64,000 nt of DNA from Aedes albopictus (GCF_035046485.1 NW_026917421.1:36001-100000); one strand, 5' to 3'. Shown: positions 1 through 11,470, counted from the first letter of the stretch. Translations and numbers: made by a program. The notes: a model not told the origin generated them from the letters alone.

Positions 1-379
1 GTTCGCCATCTTGACAAACTTTCCGAATTCGAGACCGGAATAATTTTTAGTTTAAGCCCCCGGAACAGCGGATAATTAAAGGTTCTAATTGTGCAAATCT
101 ACGGATAGATTTTTTTTTGCTTTAGTCTTAAGCGCGGTAAATGGATCCAGTAGGCCCAAAGTTAACTTCTTACGCAGACCGGGAAAGTGCCGAAAAGACA
201 ACAGTGGCCACTTGTGGTGAGGAAATGTTAAATCGTCATTCGCGATCCAGAGTAACTGTTCTGTTGGCCATTTCTTCGGTATCCGTATTTAAACAGTAAG
301 AGGTAAGTTGGAACAGTTGAAACTGGAATTGGTCATATCCCCCAAACTCATTCTAAACCGCCTAAACTATCCTTTCAGA

Positions 380-494
380 TAATCTTTGCCGCAACTACAC
401 CACTTCGTGGACTGCAGCACCAAATACGACGACGACAACCGCTAGCGAAATCCGGTTCCCCATGGAGGAATTCACCCTGCAGGACCAGCACTAA
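380..494 (+). CDS. candidate terminal exon of an unrecognised upstream gene
   Basis: A pyrimidine-rich tract ending in CAG at 379 precedes a frame that runs to a TAA at 492-494. It encodes a short threonine-rich stretch followed by IRFPMEEFTLQDQH. A possible polyadenylation signal AATAAA follows at about 604, which would suit a gene ending here. A strong-looking donor (AG|GTAAGT) sits at about 303, but the reading frame before it is not open into this exon, so the join is unproven. I do not recognise the protein. It could equally be a chance open stretch. Confidence 0.22.
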
Positions 495-935
495 CCCTTC
501 GAGTTGCTCATTTTGCGTTTCGTTCTTTCTTTTCCGAACGGAAAATATTGTGTTTATGCATTATAATTGTGCTTATTCATATGTTATTTATTTCTTGAAA
601 ACCAATAAAGTAATTGAATTTATTCATAAGCATTGTTTTAATGTAAACAAAAGAGATGACAGTACCATGAACCGAACCACATACATAGTAACTGAAACCA
701 TTTCACGATGGTTAAACGTACTATGCTTTTGCATGTCTTTTACCATGCGCATAGTAAAATAAAGTATGAAACCCAATTCAAAAATACCATGAAATGTAAA
801 CATTAAGCGGCATGGTAAATTCAACCCCTTCCATTGTAATTTCAAGCAGGAATCATGGTCTACCAAAATCAAGTAGTAAAAGTGTTTTATTTTAACCCTC
901 GATACAGTCAGAATTACCATGTCCTTTTTTTCAGT

Positions 936-1160
936 GTAGGAAACCCTAAGTGTTTGAGCTTTGCAATTGCGAGATCATGCGGTACTTTGTCAAACGCTTT
1001 GGAAAAGTCAAAATATATGGCATCTACCTGGCATCGTTTCTCAAGTCCCGACGAGAGAAAGCTGGTGAATGCCATAAAGTTCGTAGTCGTCGACCGCTTA
1101 TATACGAATCCGTGCTGGAATTCTGATATCAGTGGTTCTGATGGAATTTCTCATAATATC
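936..1160 (-). pseudogene. non-LTR retrotransposon reverse-transcriptase fragment
   Basis: Reading the minus strand gives ISEFQHGFVYKRSTTTN, then after about 30 residues FDFSKAFDKVPHDLAIAKL. These are hallmarks of LINE reverse transcriptases (Jockey-like): the QHGF..KRST block and catalytic motif A with the first aspartate in the FDFSKAFD segment. Only about 70 residues remain. A stop lies just upstream of the block, and no endonuclease or YADD/FADD region follows in register, so it is a dead fragment. The FADD motif of a similar element appears separately at about 7330. Confidence 0.7.
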
Positions 1161-1595
1161 GAGCTTTGATGATGCTTAAATTGTTGCGATTTTCAACGGT
1201 TCGCGCACGAAAGTGCCGCATTTAATGCGATTTCTCTTTAAAAACGTGAACTACTATTTAATTTAACTGTATTCATGACGTTGCATGTTGTGTAGTCACA
1301 ATAAAAAAGAATTATGACAATAAAATATTCTTTCCGAATGCATCGCTTTCATTAGCGTCATCGAGCATCTTCTCTCTTGATTGCGCTCTCGTATCGAACC
1401 GGACAAGAGAATGAACAGCATTTTGATGAGCGTTCCCGAGCATGTCGGTTCCCGAAATGTTACATTCGCGAATGTATCACATCACTTGCTGAGTGGACCA
1501 TTCAGTGGTTCGCGATAAAATCCACATACTGCTTGACCCCCTTTTAATGATATGTACTAAAACAATAATAAACGAGCACATATAATTCAATCGGT

Positions 1596-1985
1596 TCCGG
1601 GTTATTTGGCCGAACGCCATTTGGCCGAATGCCGTTTGACCGAACGCCATTTGGCCGAAAGGGTCATTTGGCCGAATGCCGTTTGGCAGAAAATAAATGA
1701 TGAACTTAAGTGACCATGTCACTATTCCTCGCATCAGTGTAACTCAAAAGAACAGTCTATGATTCAAAGAAGGAAAAATCTTTGATAAAATATTGACAGA
1801 TTCAACGCCAACTCATCCCTGAATGTCAAAACTAGAAAGAATAGCCTATGATTAAAAGAAGGAAATATTTCTGATGATCATATTGGTAGTTGGAAAATCA
1901 AAAACCTCCTCTGCATTCTTTTGAACATAATTCGGCCAAACAGCTTTCAGCCAAACGACCATTCGGCCAAATGGCCGGACACCAA
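1596..1985. repeat. GGCCGAA minisatellite in two inverted blocks
   Basis: About six copies of a TTTGGCCGAATGCC-type unit run from 1605 to 1690. A second block with the complementary motif (TTCGGCCAAA) lies at 1920-1975. Between them sit two diverged direct copies (about 1755-1800 and 1843-1890) of a segment containing CTATGATT-AAAGAAGGAAA. The inverted arrangement suggests repeat-rich ends of a small DNA element, but clean TSDs were not found. Confidence 0.5.
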
Positions 1986-2472
1986 TTCAATCTAATAGAA
2001 TTCCAAGTCACTACGAGGTCCCAGTAATGTGTGTTAATCCTCGACGGATCAAGTTCCACCATATCACTGTACCAAATAAAATTGATAGTAGTGTTTGAAA
2101 ACTGCAATCTGTGAAAATTTGAGACGCTTTTGCTTAATTATTAGGATTTTGTATGCATACGTAAAACAAATTGTTAAGTATTGAAAACAACCATCTATTC
2201 TTTAGATGTTGCACAATCTAAATCACTTGCAGCTAAAACAAAGTATTTCGATCAGAAGTAGTTTTGAAAAAAAAATATGCTAGAACAAAACTACTTTAGA
2301 TTCTGAGAAAGCATGTAGGAAAGAAGTCTCCCCAGGGATCGAATCTCCTCAATCTCTACTAGATATAGAAATATATGCAAAGTACGATTAACACCTAAAC
2401 TTTTTTCGCAGATCATCCAATGAAAACTGATAAAATAATGATTGAACACAATTGTTTTTTTTTTTTTCGCAG
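1986..2472. other. AT-rich sequence upstream of the first recognised sulfotransferase exon
   Basis: I see no gene or mobile element here. It ends in a long T-tract and CGCAG that form the splice acceptor of the exon starting at 2473. The missing first coding exon (about 20 residues expected) could not be identified in it. Confidence 0.4.
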
Positions 2473-5400
2473 GCGAAAAAACTGGTTTTGTTCAAGTAGG
2501 GGACGATAAATGGTTCTTTCCTAGCAAATACCGAGATGCAGCGGAACACTTCTACAACTTTAAGGCGCGATCTGATGATGTTTGGGTATTTTGTTTTTAT
2601 TATTTGATTACTAATGCAATTCAAAAGTTGTTGGAAAAGTCTGAAAAGTAGAAGAGTTATAGAAATTTATTGTTCAAACAGTTTTAAGTTCTTATATGGG
2701 CTGGCATTAAACACCAACAACGATTATGTTTCAAACCATTTCGAATCAACTCTGTACATATTCAATTCGTTCAATTTCTGTGATCCTAACTTGATTTTGA
2801 GTTGCTAAATCATCTTCTTAAAATGCTCTTAACAATTTGTTATTATTATTAACATTGATAGAATATGATTGAAAACTTTCAGATTGCGACTTATCCCCGT
2901 TCTGGAACAACGTGGACGCAAGAGATGGTATGGTTGATATGTAACAACCTGGATTTTGATGCCGCACGAAGCGAGCCTTTAACAAAGCGCTTTCCGTTTT
3001 TTGAGTAAGTTTGCAAGTATGCTATTAACACAGACAAACAGACGTAACACTCTGATAATTCACATCGTACACCGATTCAACGGTCTTTTTCAAAATTTGA
3101 TAGTTGGCCAACTGCCCAACCGTGGCGCTCGCATCGTTTTTGTTCGAGTTTGACGTTTGCTCACTACCGCCACGTAGTTGGTGGTCGGCCAAAGGCCTTT
3201 TAGCATTGGGCGAATATGTTTTCGTGACTATGATTTGAATCGAAAAATGTTCGAAGTGTTACGTCTGTTTGTCTGTGCTATTAATCTGGTACATTTCATT
3301 GCCATGCGAGTGTGTGAAAATGAGTTTATACTGACGATTTTGTTGTTACATTTTAGATTCCACATGTTTATGCACGATAAAATGAAGGCACAGTTCCTGA
3401 TGGAAAACGAAAATCCAGCCAATAAAGAGTTCATAGAGCAAGCGTCGAAACCTGCCTATGAGTTGTTGGATTCCATTACGACTCGAAGATATATAAAAAC
3501 TCATTTTCCTTTCACATTACTGCCACCTAGCATATTTAAAACAGGAGCTAAGGTAACTCATTTAGGGTGTGAACCATTTCGCTTTTTCGGTTAACTTTTA
3601 GTTAAAATTTGACACTTCGATAGTTATTTTGCGTCCGGTTAAAAATAACCCTACTCCCGACCAGGGTTAGTCTTGCCAGTTCGATAGTTATTTTTTGTTC
3701 GCAATGATTTGGCTGCGTTATGTATTTTGTTCCAAATAACTACTCGTCTGTCACATTTCAAATGGGCCACCCTCGTAGTTATTTTTTTAACCATCCGAAG
3801 AAAAAACAACCACCAAAGTGTCAAATTTTAACTAAAAGTTAACCCTCTCTTTCCCATGGTAGCACAGGTGATCCACTACTTCGCACTGTTCATACAAATA
3901 CTGGATAAGTTAGATCTTTTCCATTTTTTCATCACATAATTGTACATGTTTAATGAACTATTATGCCAAGTTTGGTCAAAATTTCTCTGCTCATTTTTGT
4001 TCTAGGGCCAAATAGTTAAGCGGAAGTCGGTATTTTTTCCATTTTAATTCAAACGATATTTGTATATTCAATATTCCGTAACTTAAACATTATTTTCAAC
4101 AAAGAAAAATACTAGCCTGCCATATAGTATGTATATTAGCACAATAATAGTTATTTATGTGAGAGACGAACCAGCCAAGGGCTGAAAGTCTCTCAAATAA
4201 AGATAAATCAATCAATCAGTTATTTATGTAACGAGTTGCAAAATGATGATTTTTACAGCACGAGTTGTACATTTGTAAATACGACGAGTGCTGTAAAAAT
4301 CGAGTTTTGCAACGAGTTGCATACAAAAATTTTTGCAATGAAAGATAAACTTTCATTAAAATATGAGTTTCCATCAATATCATCGTGCTTCGCGGTGGTT
4401 GAATAGGGCCGGCCATTCAAATGAAATGACAAATATAAAGTACAATATATTATAGTGCCGAGTTGCAAAAAATACTGTTTCACAAAAAAGTTGACGATAA
4501 AACACTAATTTAATGAACCAACATGTGGATCATCAGTGATCCATTGGGAACAAAACGACATTTTTATCCTTCCTGATCTAACCTGTTCTTTGCTAGCATG
4601 TTTGTTTACATCCAAGAAATTTGCCAGTGTTAATAGTGTTTCATGTTAAAATGACATTATTTTGGATAATATGATCTATTTATAGCCGGCATTAAGTCGC
4701 AGATGGATCCAGAAGGGTATACCGTGAGGTGCCCATATTTCGTACACTTGAGAATTCTCGAAGTTTGATAAACGACTGAAATTTTACCATGAAGTATATA
4801 ATATTAATTTCTTCTATAATATTTAGTGCTGGCACTGTAGCTCCCAAGAAAAATAAAAATTAAGCAACTTCACATCATACAAGATAGTTACAGCATTAGT
4901 TTTGATTTGTTTGAAAGTGCCAAATTTCGTGCACGGGTTCCAAATTTCGTTTAAAATGGGTCCTAATTTCGTTCACTCTAAAAGACGTAGACTTCGCCTA
5001 AATGTGTTAATTTTTGAAACGTATATACACGCTGGCTATGCTATAGCATACTCGTATAATACCCATGGAACCATAACGTGTAGGTAAAATCGCTGTCTGT
5101 GACGAAATATGAGTGAATATTTGCTGTTTCCCATGTTTGTCCCGGATGTTTACATTAAGATTTCTAAAAATCCTTCAGTAATGTTAAGGGTTATTTTTTG
5201 ACGTTTGTTTTGCTCTTTATTTTACATCTAAATTAAACAATATATTGTTTGCTATTTGAATCAAATGTTCACTAATTTTATTGATGGTCAGTAATGTGAA
5301 TAAAATCATTTTCAATTGTAGTTTTTACCTTTCTATTATGTGCCATTAATAGGCACATTCCTCGGGAGGTTAGTTCTATTCTAGTAAAGTGTCGCCTGGC

Positions 5401-8400
5401 AATAAGGCTTACGGCAATAATTTGCTTGAACGAAACTAGCGGCTGTAAGCTACTACTCTCAATGTTTGGGTGAATAAAATCATCCCGAGCTTACTTAGTA
5501 TTCCCACATTTATAAATTTGTTTATTTTTTTTCACTTTCTACGTAGTTTATGAGCAGTCCCTAGCTAATTTGAAACCAATTAAAATAGTTATTAGAACTA
5601 TTATCAATAACCGAATCATGCGATGGCTACAAGTACACATGAACCTCTAAAACAAAATTACAAAAAAGAATGCACGAAATTATGGACCCATACAAATTGT
5701 GGGTTCCTAATTTCGCCAACTAACATAAATGTTGAAACAAAAGAGAAAAACAACATTTTTAAGTAATTTTTTTGCGTATTATAATAAAACATATTGAATT
5801 GAAATAATCAAACATAAATTGGAATATTTACTTTTGCTAGAGATCGAAATACTTGTTCAATTCCGTGAGTGTTGATTTTCTCGTATCTCTGAATATTTAT
5901 TTATTTATTTATTACATATAGGCTCAGTGTACCAGTTATGGCTATAGTACCTCAAATTCGCCATAGTTGATTTTCAACCTTTAAAGATACAAATCAACAA
6001 GAAAAAAATCGTGAACAACAGATCACGAACACAAAAGATGATTGCAATCATTCAAACTTCACAATTTGCTTAAATTATGGTAGAAATAAATCATTTTCCT
6101 TAACTTTTCGGCTTCCTTGCACCCTATTTCGCCATAGTGTACCAGTTATGGCAACTCCCATAAGGAATGCATGTAAATAGTGCGAAGTGGAACCCAAATT
6201 AACAAATGTGTCCATAACTGGTACAGGGTTCCTATCATTGGCACACGGCGTAATAAATACTAAAAGTAATTTTGGCTCCGTTTCTATATTTTTCCTGTAA
6301 AGTATTAAAACAAATCAATCATTTGACTTATTGTTTACATTCGTCGGTCTTCTTCTTATTTTTGTAGAAATAGTTTTTCTTAGGTGGTGCGATAACTGGT
6401 ACAGGCACCCTAACAGTAGCGTAAGGACAATCCTTATAAATTACTACATTAGTAAAGATTAAGTATACAAAAATTCATTTACAGTAACTCTGTTAACCTT
6501 AAATCTAATATCTTAATACGTATTATATGCTAGTCTATACTATTTAGCAAATTGGTGCATTCGTGTCGAAATCCACTCAGATTTCGGAGATTTTTAAGCT
6601 CAGAAGGTAGTTCATTCCAATAATTAATGCCCTGCACAAATAGGGTGCTTCTGTAATGGGAAGTGTTGAAACGTGGAAGAAGGAAATTACGGTTTCGGTT
6701 GCTTTGAAGCGGTTGAAGTTTATCGCTTAAGTATGTTGGCGTTAGGGAATTTATAATTTTAAACATGGTTAAGCATGTCCTGAGTTTAAGAAAGACTTCA
6801 AATCGGCATCCAATCAGATTAGGTTGTAAGTGCGTAACATGTGAATAACGGTTTAGATTGTAAACAAAACGCACACAAGAGTTCAGAGCAATTTTCAATC
6901 TATCTAGTGAAAGCGCTGAAGCATTCAGAAGAAAAACAGTACCGTACATAAAATGGGGTAGAAGCAACGATTTAAATAGTTTGAGTTTAATCTGTTCAGG
7001 TAGTTTATAAGAAGTAAGTCTAAGCAGTCGTAATCCGTTATATATTTTGGTACACTGTGCATTTACATGACTATTCCATTCCAAATCATTTTGCATCACG
7101 AACCCAAGATTATTGATCTTGTCAACGTATTCTAAGGTATCATTACCAAAGTGAATTTGTGGTAGCCTGGAAGTTACACGATTTCTCGATATAAACATGA
7201 CTTTAGTTTTGGACGCGTTAATCGGAAGCAAGTTACTCAGACCATCTCATTACTCTTGCCAAATCTGCGTTCACTAAGTCGGCCATAACATGTAAAGATA
7301 AATCCAAGGAGTGAAAATAAATTTGGACGTCGTCAGCAAACAAATGAATGAAGCAGGATTTTAGTACATCAGGTAAATCATATGGCATCTGCTATTTGCA
7401 TACATTTGCAATTTATTTCTCAATCTTTGACATAAATCAAATTTTTCATTTCTTTTTTTTTGTGAATTGTATTGAGATCAAATGCAGTTTTGAGGTTATA
7501 GCAAATTTTGGATGATTCCGCTGTTTATTAGATAATAATGCTCTCAGATGTCAGAAGTTAACGAAGTTTGGGCCCGCACGAAATTAGGGCACCCCACGGT
7601 ACCTATATAGTACGAGAAGAGAATCCATAGATTCTAAGTGAACCATGTCCGAATAACTACTTAAGGAGTGTATCGGAAATAAACTATAAACATTCAGGAT
7701 GCTGTATCTCGAAGCATGTTTGGTCTTATCATTTCGGTTCTTCTATCAAATCTTCACAATACAGTCAAGTTTAGAACAGCCTGAAAAAAATTGAAAAATG
7801 TTTAGCATTATTAAAAATATTGTAGAATGAATACATCTCACAAATTAAAGTTTTGGACAAATTGTTGTTTTTTAAAGATTTTTCAGCGTTTCAATAACCT
7901 GTAGCGAATAAAACTTGTACGGCGAAAAATCCAAAAAATATTAATTATTGTTAGCAGTTATGTACACATAACATATCACCGAACACCAACTTAACAAACA
8001 AATATTTATGATCGAAAAACCCTCAACATTTAAAAAATGACCTATCCTAAAAAACACTATTTTTTGTCGAACTTTGACAGTCTGTTTTAAATATCTTCAA
8101 AGGTTATACAATTCCGTTCTCTACTAAAGCTACCTCGTCGTTAAGTTTAAAAACATTTCCAATTAAAAAAAATTGAATCTTCAATTTTATGTATTTTTTA
8201 TTTGCGTAATAGTGCTTTGAATGAGCATCAAAAAATAGGGTCCCTGAAAAATGACCTTTTTTCATTTTTAAGAATTGCGCTAAAATGGAATCGAATTTTT
8301 TCTTGAAAAATTTTTTTTACCTATATTATGAGCAATCTGGGAAAGAATATATTTGCGCTAATATATTTAAAAAAATAAAAAAAAAATCCATTTTTTCCGC

Positions 8401-9944
8401 AATTTCAAATTTTTAAGAGGTGTCCAAAATTTCAAGATCATGCGTTTAAACTTTGAGATTGATGACCATGTAAAATAAATATTTTTACAAAAGCAAAAGT
8501 GCCATTCCTTTTTTTAAGGATTTATATAGTACTTCCAAAAATAAAAATATTTATAACTTGAATAAACTATTTTTTAGGATGTTTTGAACATATATAGTTA
8601 ATTTCCGATACAGTCCTTATGATAATTGCAAGAAGTTCAACAAGTTTCATTAAATGTTACAGAGGGGCGCACGATAAATCCATATCTTCTGGCCCTTCCA
8701 TAACAGCGTCAATTTGGGTAAAATACATCCATTTGAACTCGATTGAGGAGTGTTTTCTATGGACAGGAGGTGGTGTGTAATGCGAAGATCAAGCATCGTT
8801 TAGTTGTGTGATGCCTGCCTGAGCATCAAGAAAATCCAATAGTTTCATAGCATTCGACTTTCTTCTAGATTCGAATCTCGAATAAACTAAAGTTGTAATG
8901 GACGATTTACAAATATATTGTTTTGAAAAAAAAATATACAAATAAAAAACAAAATTTATATATTTGCCTTCAGTGTATCTATCTTCCCAGTGGATCACAG
9001 GTGATCCACCCCGAATTTTTTTTTTCATTTCTGTCGATATTTTGGAGTAAAACTATACATCTTTTGTTCTGGTGATTTGTTTAGAAACCATTTGATCTGT
9101 TTTTAAATGTCAAAAAAAACTTTTGGGAAACAAAGGGTTAAACGAATAAGCGAAATGGTGGTTCACACCAGTGATTTAGTTTTAGACAATTCCCAATTAA
9201 TCATTGAACAACGATAACCGATAGTATAAGCTAGTATTCATAGGTACATATCATTATGACGACATTCGTTACTCTCTTGTAATACTACATTCCAGTAACA
9301 AATTTTGAAAACGACGTATAATCAATGCTACACCATTGAAATTTTCAGGTAATCTATGTGGCTCGAAATCCATCAGATGTAGTGGTATCGTATTACCACC
9401 TCAACAGATTATATCGTACTCAAGGCTATCAAGGGGATTTCGAAACTTTTTACAGTTATTTTGAAAACGATTTAAGTAAGTATTGAACACGGTTAGCGTT
9501 GTTAGCAATTTTCCTAAATATTGTTTCATTTTCTATCACATTCCAGCTCCATGGTCACCATACTGGACGCATTTAAAGCAAGGATGGCAAGCGAGGAGTT
9601 TACCAAATGTTCTTTTCATGTTTTATGAAAATATGAACAAAAAATTATCGGAAACCATACGAACAGTTGCCAGTTTCCTCGACAAGAAGCTATCCGACGA
9701 AGATGTGAACAAGCTAGTAGATCATTTGAGTATAGATAATTGTAAGAACAATCCATCGATGAACGGTGCCGAGCTAAAAGCAGTAGGCATTTTGAATCAC
9801 AATACTCAGGGTTTCATCAGGAAAGGTAAGGTGAATTCGTCGGACCATGAACTCACGGACGAAATAAAACAGCGCATTCAAAAATGGACACTGAATAATT
9901 TAAAAGATTCAAATCTAAAGTTTCCAACGAGCAATGACATTTAA
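2473..9944 (+). CDS. cytosolic sulfotransferase (SULT family), 5 exons, first exon not found
   Basis: Predicted to transfer sulfate from PAPS to hydroxyl or amine groups of small molecules in the cytosol. Exons: 2473-2585, 2883-3004, 3357-3552, 9349-9475 and 9547-9944 (stop TAA 9942-9944). All have GT donors and AG acceptors and join in frame to about 318 residues. Family marks in order: GEKTGFVQVGDDKWFFPSKY near the N-terminus; the 5'-phosphosulfate loop TYPRSGTTW (exon 2); catalytic histidine in YIKTHFPF (exon 3); the 3'-phosphate site YVARNPSDVVVSYYHL (exon 4); and FIRKGKV in exon 5. After RKG the usual G-D-W-K-N stretch is replaced by V-N-S-S-D-H-E, so PAPS binding may be altered. SULTs usually have about 290-340 residues, so only some 20 N-terminal residues in an upstream exon are missing. 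The fourth intron (3553-9348) holds most of the local repeats. Possible AATAAA signals lie at 10354 and 10378. Substrate cannot be inferred. Confidence 0.88.
3595..3838. mobile_element. MITE with 29-bp TIRs flanked by TTAA
   Basis: The ends read CTTTTAGTTAAAATTTGAC... and its reverse complement, each flanked outside by TTAA (3591-3594 and 3839-3842). The TTAA sites fit piggyBac-type insertion. It lies in sulfotransferase intron 3/4 sequence and appears to have inserted at the edge of an older piggyBac-like MITE fragment (3843 onward). Confidence 0.65.
3843..4015. mobile_element. half of a piggyBac-like MITE (copy of 37124-37343)
   Basis: It begins TTAA-CCCTCTCTTTCCCATGG, continuing GTAGCACAGGTGATCCAC. 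It matches the left end and interior of the complete element at 37124-37343, then loses similarity near 4015 without reaching the opposite terminus. Confidence 0.6.
4075..4217 (+). repeat. retroposon 3' tail with AATAAAGAT and ATCA repeats
   Basis: The segment has a small stem (GAGAGAC...GTCTCTC) followed by AAATAAAGATAAATCAATCAATCAG. A short hairpin plus simple tandem tail is typical of the 3' end of a non-LTR retrotransposon or SINE. No coding portion remains. Confidence 0.45.
5921..6410. mobile_element. TIR element with repeated GTACCAGTTATGG motif
   Basis: The ends GGCTCAGTGTACCAGTTATGG-like and (inverted) GGGTGCCTGTACCAGTTATC are each bordered by TA. The motif ACCAGTTATGG or its complement recurs at about 5930, 6140, 6215 and 6395. 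A TTTA simple repeat (5886-5912) abuts the left end. Non-coding. Confidence 0.45.
6530..7388 (-). pseudogene. Jockey-like LINE reverse transcriptase, C-terminal part, frameshifted
   Basis: From 7388 down, the minus strand encodes SCFIHLFADDVQIYFHSLDL, the catalytic FADD box. It continues to MRWSE and then a stop at about 7234. One frame over, it resumes as NASKTKVMFISRNRV and runs 233 residues to a stop at 6530. It includes thumb-like and C-terminal blocks (LGFVMQNDLEWNSHV, GINYWNELPSEL) usual in Jockey/CR1-type LINE ORF2. A single indel near 7234 breaks it. The upstream polymerase and endonuclease are absent (5' truncation). It lies antisense in the sulfotransferase intron. Confidence 0.8.
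7664..8617. mobile_element. 954-bp TIR element, TA flanks
   Basis: The ends AGGAGTGTATCGGAAATAAA and (inverted) AGGACTGTATCGGAAATTAA are flanked by TA (7662-7663 and 8618-8619). The interior is very A/T rich with no open frame. TA target sites suggest a Tc1/mariner-type non-autonomous element. It lies inside the sulfotransferase intron. Confidence 0.55.
8618..9348. other. intron tail before sulfotransferase exon 4
   Basis: Mostly unique-looking AT-rich sequence. Near 9125-9172 it contains GGGAAACAAAGGGTTAA followed by a segment that is an inverted match to 3565-3592 (AAGCGAAATGG). That suggests the two spots once formed the outer ends of a larger insertion. It ends in TTTTCAG, the acceptor of exon 4. 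Confidence 0.4.
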
Positions 9945-10353
9945 TAATTATAGAATTGTGAGTCAAACCTTGATGTAATACGTGTTTTCAACGGAAAGAA
10001 ATTCAAGTCACACGAGAGATAGAAATTTTAGGTCCCCTTCAACCGCGAGCAGCTATCGTGTACACGGAGCTACAGCCACGAAGTCGGTGGCTTCTCTGGT
10101 TCTCAACATCAACAATATTAAAAACATTAGCGTTTTTCTCTTCCTTTCGGTGCTGATGCTCAGTTTTTTAGGTAATTATCGAAATTTCTTGAGTTGTAGT
10201 GTAAAATTATCCTCATATTAAAGCACCAGAACCGCTCTGGAAGTTTTCAATTTTCAATCGATTTCCGCACTCCAAACAAAACGAAAACAAAAACAAGCGA
10301 GAGTAGAGGCAAATATTTCATAATGGCGAAAACAAAACACTGATTTTTTTCGG

Positions 10354-10383
10354 AATAAAATTTCCCAATATAATCTAAATAAA
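10354..10383 (+). terminator. candidate polyadenylation signals of the sulfotransferase gene
   Basis: Two AATAAA hexamers (10354 and 10378) lie 410-440 bases after the sulfotransferase stop codon, just before the LTR element at 10438. They are the first canonical signals downstream of the stop. Confidence 0.4.
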
Positions 10384-10437
10384 ATGTGTGGGATTATGCT
10401 TGAATCACATGCTGACTTGCTTTTAGCATGATAAAAC

Positions 10438-10736
10438 TGTTGGAGGCTAGTCCACCATGGCCACGCAGGCCATAGCGAGGCTAGCTCCGTCGATGCCTGT
10501 TTCTAAATTACAATTAAAATAAAACGCTAGACATCTTCCATCAAACTAGACGGCTGCCGACTGATACCTCAATCAGCAACCGCTACACTCTTTATTCATT
10601 CCATGTATATACAATTCAACAAACTTCTTTAATAACAACATACCTACGCCAACAAATCTACCTCTCTCCAACACTCCAAACTCGTACCTGAAGGTTCGAC
10701 GCTACCCGAGCGTTCAACGCTACCTAACTTCCAACA
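10438..10736 (-). repeat. 3' LTR of the TRIM
   Basis: 299 bp, TGTTGG...CCAACA, nearly identical to 11172-11470. It is the 3' LTR when the element is read on the minus strand, because the polypurine tract adjoins it. Confidence 0.9.
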
Positions 10737-11157
10737 CTCCTCCTTAGCGTCGCAACCTTCAAACCACGATTACCTCCTCCTGGCTCGAAGCTCCTCCTCA
10801 CTCCAACGCTTGGCAAGTGGCCCAACTCCGACGCTTACACCAGCCAGTTCCAGTTCCGAGCTCCGACCAGTTCCATTTCGAGCTCCACCTTCATGTTGTC
10901 TTCCAGATCACTCCTCCTGTCGCAAACCTCTTCGTCCAGGTGCGACCACCGAGCTGCATCCGATCCAACTCAACAACAATCCTCGAGCTCCATCCGGTGA
11001 CCAGCCAGCAGTCATCCAGTTGACCCGTATCGCCAACATTCCCATGGATCCTGTCCTCCGTTGCAGCCAATCCATCCGCCCAAGGATCCCGTGCTGCGAC
11101 TCCGCGACTTATGCGGCCGATCCTTCTCCCGGTCGATGCGTGCTGTGGAATACGCTC

Positions 11158-11171
11158 CTGGGCCCATAACC
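11158..11171 (-). other. primer-binding site for initiator tRNA-Met (internal fragment)
   Basis: Fourteen bases, GGTTATGGGCCCAG on the minus strand, abut the 5' LTR with no spacer. They complement the CUGGGCCCAUAACC anticodon-arm sequence of initiator tRNA-Met, as in copia. Confidence 0.8.
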
Positions 11172-11470
11172 TGTTGGAGGCTAGTCCACCATGGCCACGC
11201 AGACCATAGCGAGGCTAGCTCCGTCGATGCCTGTTTCTAAATTACAATGAAAATAAAACGCTAGACATCTTCCATCAAACTAGACGGCTGCCGACTGATA
11301 CCTCAATCAGCAACCGCTACACTCTTTATTCATTCCAGGTATATACAATTCAACAAACTTCTTTAATAACAACATACATACGCCAACAAATCTACCTCTC
11401 TCCAACACTCCAAACTCGTACCTGAAGGTTCGACGCTACCCGAGCGTTCAACGCTACCTAACTTCCAACA
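11172..11470 (-). repeat. 5' LTR of the TRIM
   Basis: 299 bp, same length and termini as the partner LTR at 10438-10736. It is followed by the TSD copy AAAAC at 11471-11475. Confidence 0.9.

Larger units (their letters stand above)
4722..7599. mobile_element. 2.9-kb TIR element in the sulfotransferase intron, TA flanks
   Basis: The left end CCGTGAGGTGCCCATATTTC and the inverted right end (ATTAGGGCACCCCACGG) are flanked by TA on both sides. Near the ends the motif AATTTCGT recurs many times (for example 4923-4975 and 5700-5715, and inverted near 7580). It encodes no transposase I can see. It has been invaded by a second TIR element (5921-6410) and a LINE fragment (6530-7388). Confidence 0.55.
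10438..11470 (-). mobile_element. complete TRIM (miniature LTR element) with copia-type half-tRNA primer site
   Basis: Two 299-bp LTRs (10438-10736 and 11172-11470) begin TGTTGG and end CCAACA. They bracket only 435 bp of non-coding sequence. The 5-bp TSD AAAAC is intact on both sides. On the minus strand the interior begins right after the LTR with GGTTATGGGCCCAG (11158-11171), complementary to the anticodon-arm region of initiator tRNA-Met. This is the internal-tRNA priming known for Drosophila copia. It ends with the purine tract AAGGAGGAG (10737-10745) directly before the other LTR. So it is a non-autonomous Ty1/copia-lineage element on the minus strand. The LTRs differ at very few positions (for example T/G near 10604 versus 11339), implying a recent insertion. 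Confidence 0.9.

Noticed and set aside
1596..1985. CRISPR-like array of GGCCGAA repeats
   Set aside because: The repeats are short and adjoining without unique spacers, and the genome is eukaryotic.
3178..3594. 138-codon frame taken as one protein
   Set aside because: Only 3357-3552 is coding; the N-terminal part is intron, as the TTTTAG acceptor at 3356 shows.
10810..11169. 119-codon open frame
   Set aside because: It lies in the interior of the TRIM, ends in the primer-binding site and has no recognisable domain.
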